Of a DNA stretch of 64,000 nucleotides, positions 1 to 9,519 are shown piece by piece. Source of the stretch: Micromonospora sp. U21 (GTDB taxonomy: Bacteria; Actinomycetota; Actinomycetes; Mycobacteriales; Micromonosporaceae); contig NZ_JAGPYK010000010.1 of the NCBI RefSeq assembly GCF_018070045.1, positions 124,001 to 188,000 on the forward strand, written 5' to 3'. The translations under genes and the position numbers were made by a program. How positions within the stretch are numbered: the stretch's first letter is position 1; each line of letters opens with the position of its first letter. The notes beneath the pieces were generated by a model. It was given only the letters and a program-made list of their open reading frames with translations, did no database searches and was not told where the DNA came from.

Positions 1-280
1 GCCGGCTTCTGCCCGGACCCGCTGTACGTATCGGTGAGGGCTGGTGAGCCTGCCCACAGTGCGCGCCGTCGATCGCGAAGGTGTGCCGAGTGCGGGGCTC
101 GCAAGCTCACTCCTCGCGTACACGGTGTACCGTCGAATGACCGCGGCGCGGCAGTTTCCGCGCCTCGGGGCCGAGGCCGGCCCGCACGGCGGCTCCGGCC
201 GCCGCTCAACCGCGGCGACACCATCAGACGGTCAGGACGTCGATCAGGAGGATGCGGGCGCTCCGGCGCTCGACAACAGT
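1..280. other. Region upstream of ftsH, no confident gene
   Basis: No reading frame here resembles a protein I recognise. The open frame running into ftsH from position 44 looks like an accidental extension. A perfect 6-1-6 palindrome GTACACGGTGTAC lies at 118-130 and could be an operator or part of the ftsH promoter region. AGGAGG occurs at 246-251, too far from the chosen ftsH start to serve it directly. Confidence 0.4.
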
Positions 281-2299
281 ATGGAACGTACGCGTTTCTT
301 CCGCCGACCGGTGGTCTGGATCATCCTGGTCATCCTCGGCGCCGTTGTGCTCAGTCAGCTGTTCACCGCTGGTCCCAGCTACCACCGCGTGGACACTTCC
401 GTTGCGCTCGACCAGCTCCACACCGCCAAGATCAATAAGGTCGTCTTCCAGGACAAGGAGCAGACGCTCCAGCTGGACCTGGCCCAGAAGACGAAGTTCG
501 GCGAGACCACCACCAACAAGATCGAGGCCCAGTTCCCGTACCAGGTTGGGGACGAAGTCTGGAACGAGGTGCTGGACGCCAAGGCGGCCAACCGGGTCAC
601 CGGCCCGGCCGACGCCAAGGTCTCGTCGGACAGCATCTGGGTGAGCCTGCTGGTCAACCTGCTGCCGATCGCGCTGCTCGTGCTCCTGCTGCTGTTCTTC
701 ATGTCGCAGATGCAGGGCGGCGGCTCCCGGGTGCTCAACTTCGGCAAGTCCAAGGCGAAGATGATCACCAAGGACACTCCGAAGACGACCTTCGCGGACG
801 TCGCGGGTGCCGAGGAGGCCGTCGAGGAGCTGCACGAGATCAAGGACTTCCTGCAGAACCCGGCGAAGTACCAGGCCCTGGGTGCCAAGATCCCGAAGGG
901 CGTGCTGCTGTTCGGCCCGCCCGGCACCGGCAAGACCCTGCTGGCCCGCGCGGTCGCCGGCGAGGCCGGGGTGCCCTTCTACTCCATCTCCGGCTCCGAC
1001 TTTGTGGAGATGTTCGTCGGTGTCGGCGCCAGCCGGGTCCGTGACCTGTTCGAGCAGGCCAAGGCGAACGCTCCGGCGATCGTCTTCGTCGACGAGATCG
1101 ACGCCGTCGGCCGGCACCGTGGCGCCGGCATGGGCGGCGGTCACGACGAGCGCGAGCAGACGCTCAACCAGCTGCTCGTCGAGATGGACGGCTTCGACAC
1201 CAAGGGCGGGGTCATCCTGATCGCGGCCACCAACCGGCCGGACATCCTCGACCCGGCGCTGCTGCGCCCGGGCCGGTTCGACCGGCAGATCCCGGTGGAC
1301 GCCCCCGACATGGAGGGCCGCAAGGCCATCCTGCGGGTGCACGCCAAGGGCAAGCCGTTCACCCCCGACGTCGACCTCGACTCGGTGGCCCGGCGTACCC
1401 CGGGCTTCAGCGGCGCCGACCTGGCCAACGTGATCAACGAGTCGGCCCTGCTCACCGCCCGTAAGGATCAGCGCGCGATCTCCAACGACTCGCTGGAAGA
1501 GTCGATCGACCGGGTGATCGCGGGTCCGCAGCGACGGACCCGCGTGATGAGCGACCAGGAAAAGAAGATCACCGCGTACCACGAGGGTGGCCACGCGTTG
1601 GTCGCCTGGGCGCTGCCGCACGCCGCGCCGGTGCACAAGGTGACGATCCTGTCCCGTGGTCGCTCGCTGGGCCACACCCTGGTGCTCCCGACCGAAGACA
1701 AGTACACCCAGACCCGCGCCGAAATGATCGACACCCTGGCGTACGCGCTGGGCGGTCGCGCCGCCGAGGAACTGGTCTTCCACGAGCCGACGACCGGTGC
1801 TGGCAACGACATCGAGAAGGCCACCCAACTGGCCCGCGCGATGATCACCCAGTACGGCATGAGCTCCAAGCTCGGTGCGATCAAGTACGGCACCAGCGGG
1901 GACGAGCCGTTCCTCGGCCGCAACATGGGTCACGAGCGGGACTACTCGGACTCGGTGGCCGCCGAGATCGACGGCGAGATGCGGGCACTGGTCGAGCTGG
2001 CGCACGACGAGGCCTGGGAGATCCTGGTGGAATACCGGGACGTCCTGGACAACATCGTGCTCGAGCTGATGGAGAAGGAAACTCTCTCCACCGCCGACAT
2101 GGCCCGGATCTGCGCGCGGGTGGTCAAGCGCCCGCCGCTGGTGCCGTACAACGGCTTCGGCAAGCGCCAGCCCTCCACCGAGCCGCCCGTGCTCACCCCG
2201 GCGGAGAAGGACAAGCTCAAGGCGCAGGCCGAGGCCGACGGCGCGCAGGCGTCGGTGGGCGGCGGCGCCTCGTCCAACAACTCGGACGGCACGCACTGA
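281..2299 (+). CDS. ftsH: ATP-dependent zinc metalloprotease FtsH
   Basis: Membrane-anchored AAA+ protease that unfolds and degrades membrane and short-lived cytosolic proteins. The 672-residue protein starts MERTRFF, has an N-terminal membrane helix (about 10-30), an extracytoplasmic segment and a second helix (about 122-145). The AAA module shows Walker A GPPGTGKT at 212-219, Walker B VFVDEID near 268-275 and the second region of homology [20 protein letters not shown]. The protease domain has HEGGH at 434-438 and the third zinc ligand Asp in GNDIEKAT (about 510). The ATG at 281 matches the family N-terminus, although no good ribosome site lies just before it and the frame stays open back to 44. 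The tail is hydrophilic, Ala/Gly/Ser rich. folE follows, as in other actinobacteria. Confidence 0.97.
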   Translation: MERTRFFRRPVVWIILVILGAVVLSQLFTAGPSYHRVDTSVALDQLHTAKINKVVFQDKEQTLQLDLAQKTKFGETTTNKIEAQFPYQVGDEVWNEVLDAKAANRVTGPADAKVSSDSIWVSLLVNLLPIALLVLLLLFFMSQMQGGGSRVLNFGKSKAKMITKDTPKTTFADVAGAEEAVEELHEIKDFLQNPAKYQALGAKIPKGVLLFGPPGTGKTLLARAVAGEAGVPFYSISGSDFVEMFVGVGASRVRDLFEQAKANAPAIVFVDEIDAVGRHRGAGMGGGHDEREQTLNQLLVEMDGFDTKGGVILIAATNRPDILDPALLRPGRFDRQIPVDAPDMEGRKAILRVHAKGKPFTPDVDLDSVARRTPGFSGADLANVINESALLTARKDQRAISNDSLEESIDRVIAGPQRRTRVMSDQEKKITAYHEGGHALVAWALPHAAPVHKVTILSRGRSLGHTLVLPTEDKYTQTRAEMIDTLAYALGGRAAEELVFHEPTTGAGNDIEKATQLARAMITQYGMSSKLGAIKYGTSGDEPFLGRNMGHERDYSDSVAAEIDGEMRALVELAHDEAWEILVEYRDVLDNIVLELMEKETLSTADMARICARVVKRPPLVPYNGFGKRQPSTEPPVLTPAEKDKLKAQAEADGAQASVGGGASSNNSDGTH

Positions 2300-2312
2300 G
2301 CACCGACCCGAC

Positions 2313-2340
2313 GGCCAGCTCCCCCCACCGGGAGCTGGCC
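2313..2340 (+). promoter_or_regulatory. 11-bp hairpin in the ftsH-folE junction
   Basis: GGCCAGCTCCC (2313-2323) and GGGAGCTGGCC (2330-2340) form a perfect stem around a 6-nt loop. There is no T tract. It could be an intercistronic terminator or attenuator. If folE starts at the upstream CTG (2296), the hairpin lies inside its coding sequence instead. Confidence 0.45.
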
Positions 2341-2382
2341 GTCTCCGCGACCGAGCCCGACGGCGACGACGGGCTGGACTAC

Positions 2383-3000
2383 GTGGCCGCACGGCTGATC
2401 AGCGGCAAGCTGACCGGCCGCCCGGTCGAGGACGCGATCGACCTGGGCCGGATCGAGAAGGCGGTCCGGGAGATCCTGATCGCCGTCGGGGAGGACCCGG
2501 ACCGCGACGGGCTCCAGCAGACGCCGGCCCGGGTAGCCCGGGCGTACGCCGAACTCTTCGCCGGCCTGCGGGTCGACCCGGCCCAGGTGCTCAGCACCAC
2601 CTTCGAGGCCAACCACCAAGAGCTGGTGATCGTCCGGGACATCGACGTGATGAGCCTCTGCGAGCACCACCTGCTGCCGTTCCGCGGCAGTGCGCACATC
2701 GGCTACATTCCCGGCCCGGACGGACGGATCACCGGCCTGTCCAAGCTGGCCCGGCTGGTCGAGGTCTTCGCCCGTCGGCCGCAGGTGCAGGAGCGGCTCA
2801 CCTCGCAGGTCGCCGATCTGCTGATGAGCAAACTCGCCCCACGCGGCGTCGTCGTCGTGCTCGAGTGCGAGCACATGTGCATGGCGATGCGCGGCATCCA
2901 GAAGTCGGGTGCCAAGACCATCACGTCGGCCGTACGCGGCACCCTGCAGCACGACGCGAAGTCGCGGGCCGAGGCGATGGCGCTGATCATCCCTCGCTGA
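2383..3000 (+). CDS. folE: GTP cyclohydrolase I
   Basis: Converts GTP to 7,8-dihydroneopterin triphosphate, the first step of folate synthesis. Zinc ligands are visible as Cys93 and His96 in [10 protein letters not shown] and Cys166 in the [10 protein letters not shown] block (Cys162/Cys166), followed by the signature [16 protein letters not shown]. From the GTG at 2383 the protein is 205 residues, normal for the catalytic family. No Shine-Dalgarno site precedes that GTG, and an in-frame CTG at 2296 overlapping the ftsH stop (CTGA) would add a 29-residue tail, so the start is uncertain. Its usual neighbour folP is displaced about 13 kb downstream by the secretion-like block. Confidence 0.95.
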   Translation: MAARLISGKLTGRPVEDAIDLGRIEKAVREILIAVGEDPDRDGLQQTPARVARAYAELFAGLRVDPAQVLSTTFEANHQELVIVRDIDVMSLCEHHLLPFRGSAHIGYIPGPDGRITGLSKLARLVEVFARRPQVQERLTSQVADLLMSKLAPRGVVVVLECEHMCMAMRGIQKSGAKTITSAVRGTLQHDAKSRAEAMALIIPR

Positions 3001-3112
3001 CACCCGGACGCGTCGACGGCCGGCCGACCCACCCCGGGACGGCCGGTCGTTCCGTCTCCGCGGCTCGCCGTATCCGGCCGGGCCTTCCGCCGACTGCCCG
3101 CCTCCTGACCGG

Positions 3113-3859
3113 TCAGCCGGCCAGCAGGGCCAGCAACAGGCCGGCCGTGACCAGCACCGCCGGCACCAGGCAGACCAGCGCACCGAAGCGCACCGTACGG
3201 TCCAGCCGTTCGCCGGGGCCGGCGCGGAACACCCGGCCGATGCCCACCCAGCCGGCGACGAAGGCGACCGCCGGCATCGGCAGACCGCAGATCAACGCCG
3301 CCACACTGGCCGGGCCCGTTCCGGTCGCCACGAACACCACGACCTGGATCAGCGGCACCAGCAGCGCCAAGGGCCCGTACACCAGGAGGTTGCGTCCCCG
3401 CGCCGACCAGGACCCAAGGCGGAATCGACCACGCGCGGCCAGCGCCGCGTCCGCCGCCTCGGCCCGCCCCCGCGCGGCCCGCAGTGCCGCCAGCACGGCC
3501 GCCGGGCCGCCCACCATCGACCGGGCCGCCTCGCTCAGCTCCGGTGGGGACGGCACCAGCGAGATCGCCGGTACGCTCAGCTCGCGCAGCCGCTCCTGCT
3601 GGCTCGCCAGCCCGGTGCGAACCACCGTCAGCTCCTCCCGGGCGGCCTCCGCCGAGCGGGCCTGCTCACCGGCGGCGGCCGCCGCGCTGCGACGTACCCC
3701 GTCCAGCTGACGGGCCGCGGCGAGATACTCCGACCAGGCCGTGGTGGTGGTCTCCGCGCCCGCCGGCGCGACGCCCCCGTCCGGAGCGGCGGCCCGCTGC
3801 CGTCCCGGCCCGGTCACCGTCGCGTTCGGACCCATCCCGACACCCCCCGCGCGCATCAC
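3113..3859 (-). CDS. Coiled-coil membrane protein of unknown function
   Basis: I do not recognise a family. The N-terminal half (after about 40 low-complexity residues) is Ala/Glu/Arg rich and helical, consistent with a coiled coil (about 40-100). The C-terminal half holds hydrophobic helices near 155-175, 180-205 and 225-247. The annotated start is a GTG-ATG pair; ATG at 3835 (MGPNATV), preceded by a G-rich stretch, is an equally good start. The gene follows the degenerate FtsK-like gene after 4 nt, so the two are very probably co-transcribed and may work together at the membrane. Confidence 0.7.
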   Translation of the reverse strand: MMRAGGVGMGPNATVTGPGRQRAAAPDGGVAPAGAETTTTAWSEYLAAARQLDGVRRSAAAAAGEQARSAEAAREELTVVRTGLASQQERLRELSVPAISLVPSPPELSEAARSMVGGPAAVLAALRAARGRAEAADAALAARGRFRLGSWSARGRNLLVYGPLALLVPLIQVVVFVATGTGPASVAALICGLPMPAVAFVAGWVGIGRVFRAGPGERLDRTVRFGALVCLVPAVLVTAGLLLALLAG

Positions 3860-3863
3860 CGGA

Positions 3864-6425
3864 TCACCCGGCCTCGTCGGCGAACGGCACCAGGACCGTG
3901 CCCCGCTCGTCCGGCCCGTCCCAGAGCACCGCCCGGTCGGGACGGGCCCGCCACTCCACCGGCCGACCGAAGACTGCGGCCAGCTGGGCGGCCGGCACGT
4001 CCAGCACGGCCACGGCGGCGAGCTTGTCCACCTCGCCCTCCGGCTCCAGCAACGCGGCGAACGGTGGCACCGCCCGCCACCAGCCCAGCAGGTGCCGACC
4101 CGACGGCGGCCCGTCCCGCAGCAGAGCGCGCAGCCGGTCCACCGGCAGCTCGCGGGGCCCCGGCCGGTCCAGGCCGAAGACGACCAGGTAGGTCGGCAGC
4201 TCCCCGTCCGCGTCCGCGAGCAGCGTCGGCAGGTCCACCAGGGTGGCCGGATGACGGACCGCCAACTCGGCCGTCAACGCCTCCGCCAGCTGCCGGGAAC
4301 CCGGGTCCGGCGCCGCCACCAGGAACCGGGCGGTGCCGGGCGAGTGGTGATCCGCCGTGCTCCGCGCCGCCGTCGCCAGCAGCCCGCCGGCCGCCGGGCC
4401 GGACCCCAGCACCGCGAGGTTGCGCCCCGCCGCCGGCCCCAGCGGTACGGCGACCGTCGAGCGGGCCACGTCCACCGCCCGGCCGAGCAGGGCCGCCGGC
4501 CCGTGCGCCTGGCCGGCCAACGCCGCCCGGTGTCGCGGATCGTTACCCAACAACGGACGGGCGTACCCGGCGAACACCACCGGCGGCACCGACCCGGCCG
4601 GCCGTGCCGTCCACAGCTCGTGCCGCAGTCGATCCACCACCTCCGGGTGGTCCTGCGGATCGGGGTGGCGGATCAACCGTTCGTGACCTCGGATCGCGCC
4701 CCGGGGGCCGCCGAGCCCGCCAGCGGTGTTCACCACCGCGCTACCCACCGGAAGGCCGGCGGCCGAGTCATTGGTCGGTTCGAGCACCGGCCCGCCGCCC
4801 GGCAGCGCCACCCGCACCGGGAACTGGCCGAGCACCGAATCCCGGTGCCCGGTGTCCGCCCGGCCACTCAGCCCCAGCTCGCCCGCGCCGGCCAGCACCA
4901 GGTGCACGCCGTACGCCCGGCCGGCGCGAGCCAGCCCATCCAGCTGGGCGGCCACCTCGGCGGCCAGCCGGTCCCGCTCGGCGAAGATCAGCGGCAGATT
5001 GTCCAGCACGCACACGATCCGGGGCAGCGGCCGATGCTGGCGCAGCTCCGCGAAGCGTTGCCCACCGGCGCGCCCGCCGGCCTCGGCCCGGCGCTGCACC
5101 TCGACCGTCAACTGATCGAGCAGGTCCCGGACGTACTCCCGATCGGCGGCCATCGCGGCCGCCCGCACCTGCGGAATCCAGGAGCGGTCCCGCTCGGTCT
5201 GGAGGAACTCCACGAAGGACTCGCCGCCGCCCAGATCCACCAGGTAGAGCGCCAGGTCGTCCGGGCCGTACCGCGCCGCGAGCCCGAGCAGCGCGGTGGT
5301 CAGGAACGCCGCGCGGCCCGCACCGGACCGGCCGCTGACCAGCCAGTGCGGGGTCAGCTCGGTGAAACCCAGCGGCACCGGGCGGCCCCCGGCATCACCG
5401 ACCGTCGTGGTCAACCCGTCCGCGCAATCCGACTCCCACAGCCGCTCACCCGTCGGCGGCAGCAGATCCGCCAGGGCCAACCGGGAACCCGCCTCCACCT
5501 GAGCGGCGAGCCGCCGGCATACCGCGTCGACCAGGTCCGCCGGCGGGTCCGCCTCGACGAAGACCGGTGAGTTCAACCCGCCCGGCGGGTCGGCGCCAGG
5601 GCTGGCGAAGGACGCCCCCGGCGGGTCACCGAGCAGCGCGTACGCGTTGCGCAGCACCAGCGGGGTGGCACGCGGCAGTGGCCCACGGGCCGCGTACGGG
5701 CCGGCGGGAGGCCAGCCGGCCACCACCAGGTGCAGCCCGGCCGCCGGCCCCTGCTCGGCCAACGCCTCGATCCGTGCCAGGTCGGTAGGCCCGGTCAGCT
5801 CCGGCAGCGCGGCGACCACCAGCAGCAGTGTCCGGTCATGCCGGCGTCGCCCGCTCGCCCCCGGCGTGACCCACTGCTCCGCCTCGGTCAGCACCGCGCG
5901 CAGACCCGCCACGTCCACCGCCGGTGGCGGCAGCAGGCCAGCGTCCGCCAGCGCCCCGAACGGGGTGAGCACGCCCGCCGTGGCGTCCACCGCGCGCACC
6001 AGCAGCGCACCCGCCGGTGCCGCCGCCAGGGACCGCAGCAGCACAGCCCGAAGCAACCCCGCCACCCGCGGTTCCCGGGCGTCGGTGTCCACGCTCAGGT
6101 GCCCGGTGCCGACCAGCGGCACCAGCGCGGGAAAGCGGGCGTCGTCCAGTGGCGCCGCGGTGCCGACCCGCACGAAGGGCGGCGGGCCGTCGCCAGCCGG
6201 CGAGTCAACGGTGAGGGAGTCCAGGGCGGCCCCCGACCATCCCGGGGCCAGCCGCGCGGCGACCGCCCGCAGCCGGTCGGCCAGGTCGTACTGGCGGCGC
6301 TGATCGGCGGGGGCAGGTCGGGTCTCGTCGAGGATGCCGGCCGCGGCGGTCGCGACGGCCGCAGCCCGCCGGTGCAGGGCTGCGGCGCGGTTCGTGCGTG
6401 CCTTCGGACCGGCCACCGCGTCCAC
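3864..6425 (-). CDS. FtsK/SpoIIIE-like protein with degenerate ATPase motifs
   Basis: The 853-residue protein has the layout of the soluble FtsK/SpoIIIE (EccC-like) translocase family of actinobacteria. The segment about 317-480 reads ADLLPP, then a P-loop-like GRSGAGRA (365-372), then LYLVDLGGGESF (about 393-404), then RIVCVLDNLP (469-478) and GVHLVLAG. Canonical members have GKT in the P-loop and a DE dyad in the second motif. Here Lys is replaced by Arg, Thr by Ala, and the acidic dyad by Asp-Asn, so ATP hydrolysis is doubtful. No membrane helix is seen in it; the next gene encodes one. It may be a structural or regulatory pseudo-ATPase. GTG at 6425 or 6416 could be the start. Confidence 0.75.
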   Translation of the reverse strand: MDAVAGPKARTNRAAALHRRAAAVATAAAGILDETRPAPADQRRQYDLADRLRAVAARLAPGWSGAALDSLTVDSPAGDGPPPFVRVGTAAPLDDARFPALVPLVGTGHLSVDTDAREPRVAGLLRAVLLRSLAAAPAGALLVRAVDATAGVLTPFGALADAGLLPPPAVDVAGLRAVLTEAEQWVTPGASGRRRHDRTLLLVVAALPELTGPTDLARIEALAEQGPAAGLHLVVAGWPPAGPYAARGPLPRATPLVLRNAYALLGDPPGASFASPGADPPGGLNSPVFVEADPPADLVDAVCRRLAAQVEAGSRLALADLLPPTGERLWESDCADGLTTTVGDAGGRPVPLGFTELTPHWLVSGRSGAGRAAFLTTALLGLAARYGPDDLALYLVDLGGGESFVEFLQTERDRSWIPQVRAAAMAADREYVRDLLDQLTVEVQRRAEAGGRAGGQRFAELRQHRPLPRIVCVLDNLPLIFAERDRLAAEVAAQLDGLARAGRAYGVHLVLAGAGELGLSGRADTGHRDSVLGQFPVRVALPGGGPVLEPTNDSAAGLPVGSAVVNTAGGLGGPRGAIRGHERLIRHPDPQDHPEVVDRLRHELWTARPAGSVPPVVFAGYARPLLGNDPRHRAALAGQAHGPAALLGRAVDVARSTVAVPLGPAAGRNLAVLGSGPAAGGLLATAARSTADHHSPGTARFLVAAPDPGSRQLAEALTAELAVRHPATLVDLPTLLADADGELPTYLVVFGLDRPGPRELPVDRLRALLRDGPPSGRHLLGWWRAVPPFAALLEPEGEVDKLAAVAVLDVPAAQLAAVFGRPVEWRARPDRAVLWDGPDERGTVLVPFADEAG

Positions 6426-6599
6426 CCCCTCTGCCCGAGGTTGGCAACCCCTCCCTGAGCAGAGACGGTATCCCAGCCGGGGCCGCTCCTCCGGGAGGTG
6501 CCACGGCGGTGCGCCGGTGTTGTCGGGGATGTCACCGATGGACAGGGGTCCGTCACGATCCGCTGGACTTGAGGCATTGGCTCCGGGGCGTCCAGCCGT

Positions 6600-6605
6600 T
6601 AGCTT
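6600..6605 (+). promoter_or_regulatory. -10 element TAGCTT, probable leaderless start
   Basis: The first T is 12 nt before the GTG at 6612, so transcription should begin at the start codon. This supports the 6612 start. Confidence 0.5.
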
Positions 6606-6611
6606 CAGGGG

Positions 6612-7175
6612 GTGGAATCAGTGCAGCCCCCCGCCGGTTCCCAGGTCTCCCGCGTACCGGCCCAGCGGACGCCGTCCGAGCAGCTGCCGCCGGCCCCGGC
6701 CGCGCCAGCGCCGCAGCGGCCACGCCGCCGGGCGCGCACCGTGCTGACGGTGGTCGGGGGCGTTCTCGCCCTGCTCTGCCTGGGCGCGGTGGCCACCGCT
6801 TATGTGCTGTACGACCGCGCTTCTACCCCGGACCGCAGCGCGCCCGACGTGGTGGTGGTCAATTATCTCCAGGCAGCACTCGTGTCCCGCGATCCCAACA
6901 GGGCGACGCTGTTCACCTGCGACGGAGCGGTTCCCGCCTTGGAAGAGTTCGGCGCGCAGATGGTACGGCGAGAGCAGGAGTTGAACGTATCGTTCTCGAT
7001 CAACATCGAGAACGTCGCTGTTTCGAAGGACGGTCCTGCTGATGCATCGGTTGTTGCTGTCATCCGCCGTAGCGCATCGATAGACGGAGTCCAGCAGAGC
7101 CTGACCGATACGTGGCAATTTGACGTGCAAGAGAGGGAGGGCTGGCGCGTTTGCGCCGGTGCCAGAGTCGGCTGA
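6612..7175 (+). CDS. Single-pass membrane protein with an NTF2-like external domain
   Basis: The 187-residue protein has a Pro/Arg-rich cytoplasmic N-terminus (1-42), one transmembrane helix (about 43-66) and an extracellular domain of about 120 residues. That domain's pattern (VVVNYLQAALVSRDPNRATLFTC ... DGVQQSLTDTWQFDVQEREGWRVCAGARV) resembles NTF2-like/Mce-associated folds. Two Cys residues could form a disulphide. It is the only rightward gene within the leftward block and converges on the next gene with a 4-nt gap. The second half uses noticeably more A/T-ending codons than its neighbours. Its topology mirrors the VirB8-like protein at 8962-9519, but a shared role is only an inference. 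Confidence 0.7.
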   Translation: MESVQPPAGSQVSRVPAQRTPSEQLPPAPAAPAPQRPRRRARTVLTVVGGVLALLCLGAVATAYVLYDRASTPDRSAPDVVVVNYLQAALVSRDPNRATLFTCDGAVPALEEFGAQMVRREQELNVSFSINIENVAVSKDGPADASVVAVIRRSASIDGVQQSLTDTWQFDVQEREGWRVCAGARVG

Positions 7176-7179
7176 ATTC

Positions 7180-7779
7180 TCACTCGATCCACAGCAAATG
7201 GACGGGAACCTCCAGAGTGGAGGGCGCCTGGCCTCGCCAGGCCCAGCGGTACCACTCCACCTCGGGTGTGATGCGGACGCAGATGTCTCCCTCGGCGCCC
7301 GAGTAGGTCTCGGTCACCGCCCGCAGGTCGCGGTGCTCCAGAGCGCCCTCGACGTGCACGACCCGGCGCCCGGTGACGGCATCCGCCTCGAAGACCGGTG
7401 TGGGGGACCGGTGGGCCGGGCCGTCCAGCGAGACCAGCCGGATGCCGGTGCCCCGGGTGTCGTCCGTCCCCGGCCGGTCTCCGACCGTCTCCACCCAGAC
7501 CCGATCGACCGGCACCAGCGGCGCGAACACCTCGACTTGGTCGGTCTCGGCTCGGTACCACTCGTGCTCGGGGATCACCGGCACATAGGTCCGGGCGCCC
7601 TGCACCACCCGGTCGTCCGCGCGCAGGTCGCCCCGCCAGCCCAGCCCTGGCAGCCCGACCAGCACCCGTCGCCCGCGCAGCTCCACCCGTTCGGTGGCCG
7701 GCACGATCGCCAGTGGCCGGGGTGGCCGGGGCGCCCAGTCGGGCTGGTCGGCGAACGGGTCCGGCAGCGGTCCGGTCAT
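7180..7779 (-). CDS. Hypothetical protein at the end of the secretion-like operon
   Basis: A 199-residue soluble protein with no signal peptide or membrane segment. It is rich in beta-prone, Arg/Asp/Val/Trp-containing sequence, with motifs such as PVIPEHEWYRAE and ITPEVEWYRWAWRG that suggest an internally repeated beta unit (HEWYR near 72 and VEWYRW near 174). I do not recognise a family. It starts 13 nt after the wall-hydrolase gene, so it is probably the last gene of the leftward operon from 15727 and may be a cytosolic accessory factor. Confidence 0.65.
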   Translation of the reverse strand: MTGPLPDPFADQPDWAPRPPRPLAIVPATERVELRGRRVLVGLPGLGWRGDLRADDRVVQGARTYVPVIPEHEWYRAETDQVEVFAPLVPVDRVWVETVGDRPGTDDTRGTGIRLVSLDGPAHRSPTPVFEADAVTGRRVVHVEGALEHRDLRAVTETYSGAEGDICVRITPEVEWYRWAWRGQAPSTLEVPVHLLWIE

Positions 7780-7792
7780 GCCCGTGGTGGCC

Positions 7793-8965
7793 TCACTCCG
7801 CGCTGCGCAGCGGGGCGCCCCGCTCGCGCATGAACGGGACCGGATCGATCGCGCCGCGGCTGGTGCGGTCGTTGCGCAGGTGCACCTCGAAGTGCAGGTG
7901 CGGGCCGGACGAGTTGCCGCTGCTGCCGACCTGCCCGATCACCTCGCCGGCCGGCACGATCTGATCGGGTGACACCCGGGGACGGACCACCATGTGGCAG
8001 TACCGGGTGATGTAGCCACCCGCGTGCAGCATGTCGACGAACCAGCCGCAACCCCCCTTGCCGGGGTGCCCGTCCACGTCGCAGTCCTTCCGGCCGCGGT
8101 CGTCCGGGTCGCAGCGTGCGACCAGCACCCGGCCGGCGGCGGCGGCACGGATCTCGGTGCCCTTGGCCGCCCCGATGTCGACCCCGTTGTGGCTGGGTCG
8201 GCTGCTGGTACGGAAGCCGGAGCCGACGTCGCCCGGAATCGGTGCTGTCCACCCGGAGGCGGCGATCTGGCCGCGCTCGGCCGCGTTGCACACCGCCTTG
8301 CCGTTGATCTCGATCGTGCGCGCCGCGCCACCCGCCAGCGCGTCGACGATCCGGCTGGCCAACTCCTCGTGCTTGGCGTACGCGTCCGGATAGGCGCTGA
8401 TCTGGACCTGCTGTGCCACCACCGTCAGTGGTCGGCGCTGCCAGCTCCGCACCTTGACCAGCTTCTCGTAGAACTTGCGGGCCGTGTACGCGGGAGTCAT
8501 CCGCTCGGTGGCAGTTCCCCACCCCGGCCGCTGCTGGAAAAGGCCCAGCGAGTCATGGTCGGCGCCGACCCCTTCGTGCGGCAGGGCCAGTGACGCGGGC
8601 ACGCCAGTGTTTGCCAGGTTGCGCAGAGCGGACTCCTGCATCGCGGTGGCCAGGGCGATCACCCAACCCCGCGACGGCACCCCCAGGTCCTGGCCGACCT
8701 TGATGATGATGGCGGCGTTGCGGATCTGCGCGTCGCCGTACTCGGTGAACCGCGGCAGCTCACCGGCGATGTCCACCGGGCGGACCGGGCCGCAGCCCCG
8801 GCCCATGAGGGTGTCCGCGTCCTCCGGGTCCCCGCCGAGTCCGCTGAGGAAGAACGCCGCGGTCCCCCCGGTGCAGCAGAGCAGGAGCAGTACCCCGGTG
8901 AGGATTGTGGCGATTACACCGACCCGTACCGGCCGGCGGAAGGCGCCGCCGCTGCCGGCGTTCAC
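7793..8965 (-). CDS. Membrane-anchored two-domain peptidoglycan hydrolase (lysozyme-like + M23)
   Basis: The 390-residue protein has an N-terminal membrane anchor (about 14-42). A lysozyme/transglycosylase-like domain follows, with a likely catalytic Glu in ATAMQES (Glu111) and the SLGLFQQRPGWG block (139-150). The C-terminal M23 endopeptidase has zinc ligands His259 and Asp263 (SHNGVDIG) and HLH 356-358 (GPHLHFEV). The GTG at 8965 is chosen because it overlaps the previous stop (GTGA) and follows GGGAG. The arrangement matches VirB1/CwlT-type enzymes that open the wall for conjugation machines, fitting its place after VirB4-, VirB6- and VirB8-like genes. Glycan specificity is unknown. Confidence 0.9.
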   Translation of the reverse strand: MNAGSGGAFRRPVRVGVIATILTGVLLLLCCTGGTAAFFLSGLGGDPEDADTLMGRGCGPVRPVDIAGELPRFTEYGDAQIRNAAIIIKVGQDLGVPSRGWVIALATAMQESALRNLANTGVPASLALPHEGVGADHDSLGLFQQRPGWGTATERMTPAYTARKFYEKLVKVRSWQRRPLTVVAQQVQISAYPDAYAKHEELASRIVDALAGGAARTIEINGKAVCNAAERGQIAASGWTAPIPGDVGSGFRTSSRPSHNGVDIGAAKGTEIRAAAAGRVLVARCDPDDRGRKDCDVDGHPGKGGCGWFVDMLHAGGYITRYCHMVVRPRVSPDQIVPAGEVIGQVGSSGNSSGPHLHFEVHLRNDRTSRGAIDPVPFMRERGAPLRSAE

Positions 8966-9519
8966 TGCCGCTCCCAATCCACCACGTCGACCAGCCAGCC
9001 GTCATCCGCTGCGACCAACTCCAGCCGCAGCCGGCCGGTGTCGAGGGGCAGCAGCACCTCGACGAACGTCTCGGTGCGCGCCCGCACCGCCGGTGGGCCG
9101 GCGACCTCCTCGGCCGGGACACCGGCGGGGTCGACGCCGGCCAGCTTCTCGGTCAACGCCGCTGTGGACAACGGTTGCAGGCCGGCCTGCCACTGTTCGG
9201 CGGTCATCCCGGGGCGGCCGATCCAGGCCGCGGTGAACCGGTCGGCGGTCTGCTCGGGCGTGCGGTCGCCCGGCCGGGTCACCGGCGACGGCGGAGCTTC
9301 GGTGGAGATCGCACCATCGTCGCCGGCCGTCGGGTCCACGGTGGTGATCGGCCGGTCCGGACGGCTGCTCAACCCGTCCGCCGGATCGGCCGGGCCGGCG
9401 ACCAGCCGGGCCGCCCCGAGCACGCCGAAGACGAGCACCGCGATCACCAGCGCCACCCCCAGTCGGGACCGCAGGACCCGGGTGAACAGAAACTCCAGAG
9501 CCCGTCGCATCGCCGTCAC
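8962..9519 (-). CDS. VirB8/TcpC-like single-pass membrane protein
   Basis: A 185-residue protein with one N-terminal transmembrane helix (about 20-42), a Pro/Thr/Asp linker, and an external alpha-beta domain from about 85 (ADRFTAAWIGRPGMTAEQW ... LRLELVAADDGWLVDVVDWERQ). That profile is typical of NTF2-like folds. VirB8 and TcpC proteins of type IV secretion systems have this topology. It overlaps its upstream neighbour by 4 nt (ATGA) and its downstream neighbour by 4 nt (GTGA), indicating tight translational coupling inside the putative secretion operon. Assignment rests on topology and context, not on a recognised signature. Confidence 0.65.
   Translation of the reverse strand: MTAMRRALEFLFTRVLRSRLGVALVIAVLVFGVLGAARLVAGPADPADGLSSRPDRPITTVDPTAGDDGAISTEAPPSPVTRPGDRTPEQTADRFTAAWIGRPGMTAEQWQAGLQPLSTAALTEKLAGVDPAGVPAEEVAGPPAVRARTETFVEVLLPLDTGRLRLELVAADDGWLVDVVDWERQ

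Noticed and set aside
224..2392. Long open frame antisense to ftsH
   Set aside because: An Arg/Gly/Val/His-rich shadow of a strongly biased GC3 gene; no family signature.
9166..9176. TGTGGACAA (DnaA-box-like) inside the VirB8-like gene
   Set aside because: A single copy within coding sequence; expected by chance, unlike the cluster upstream of clpC.
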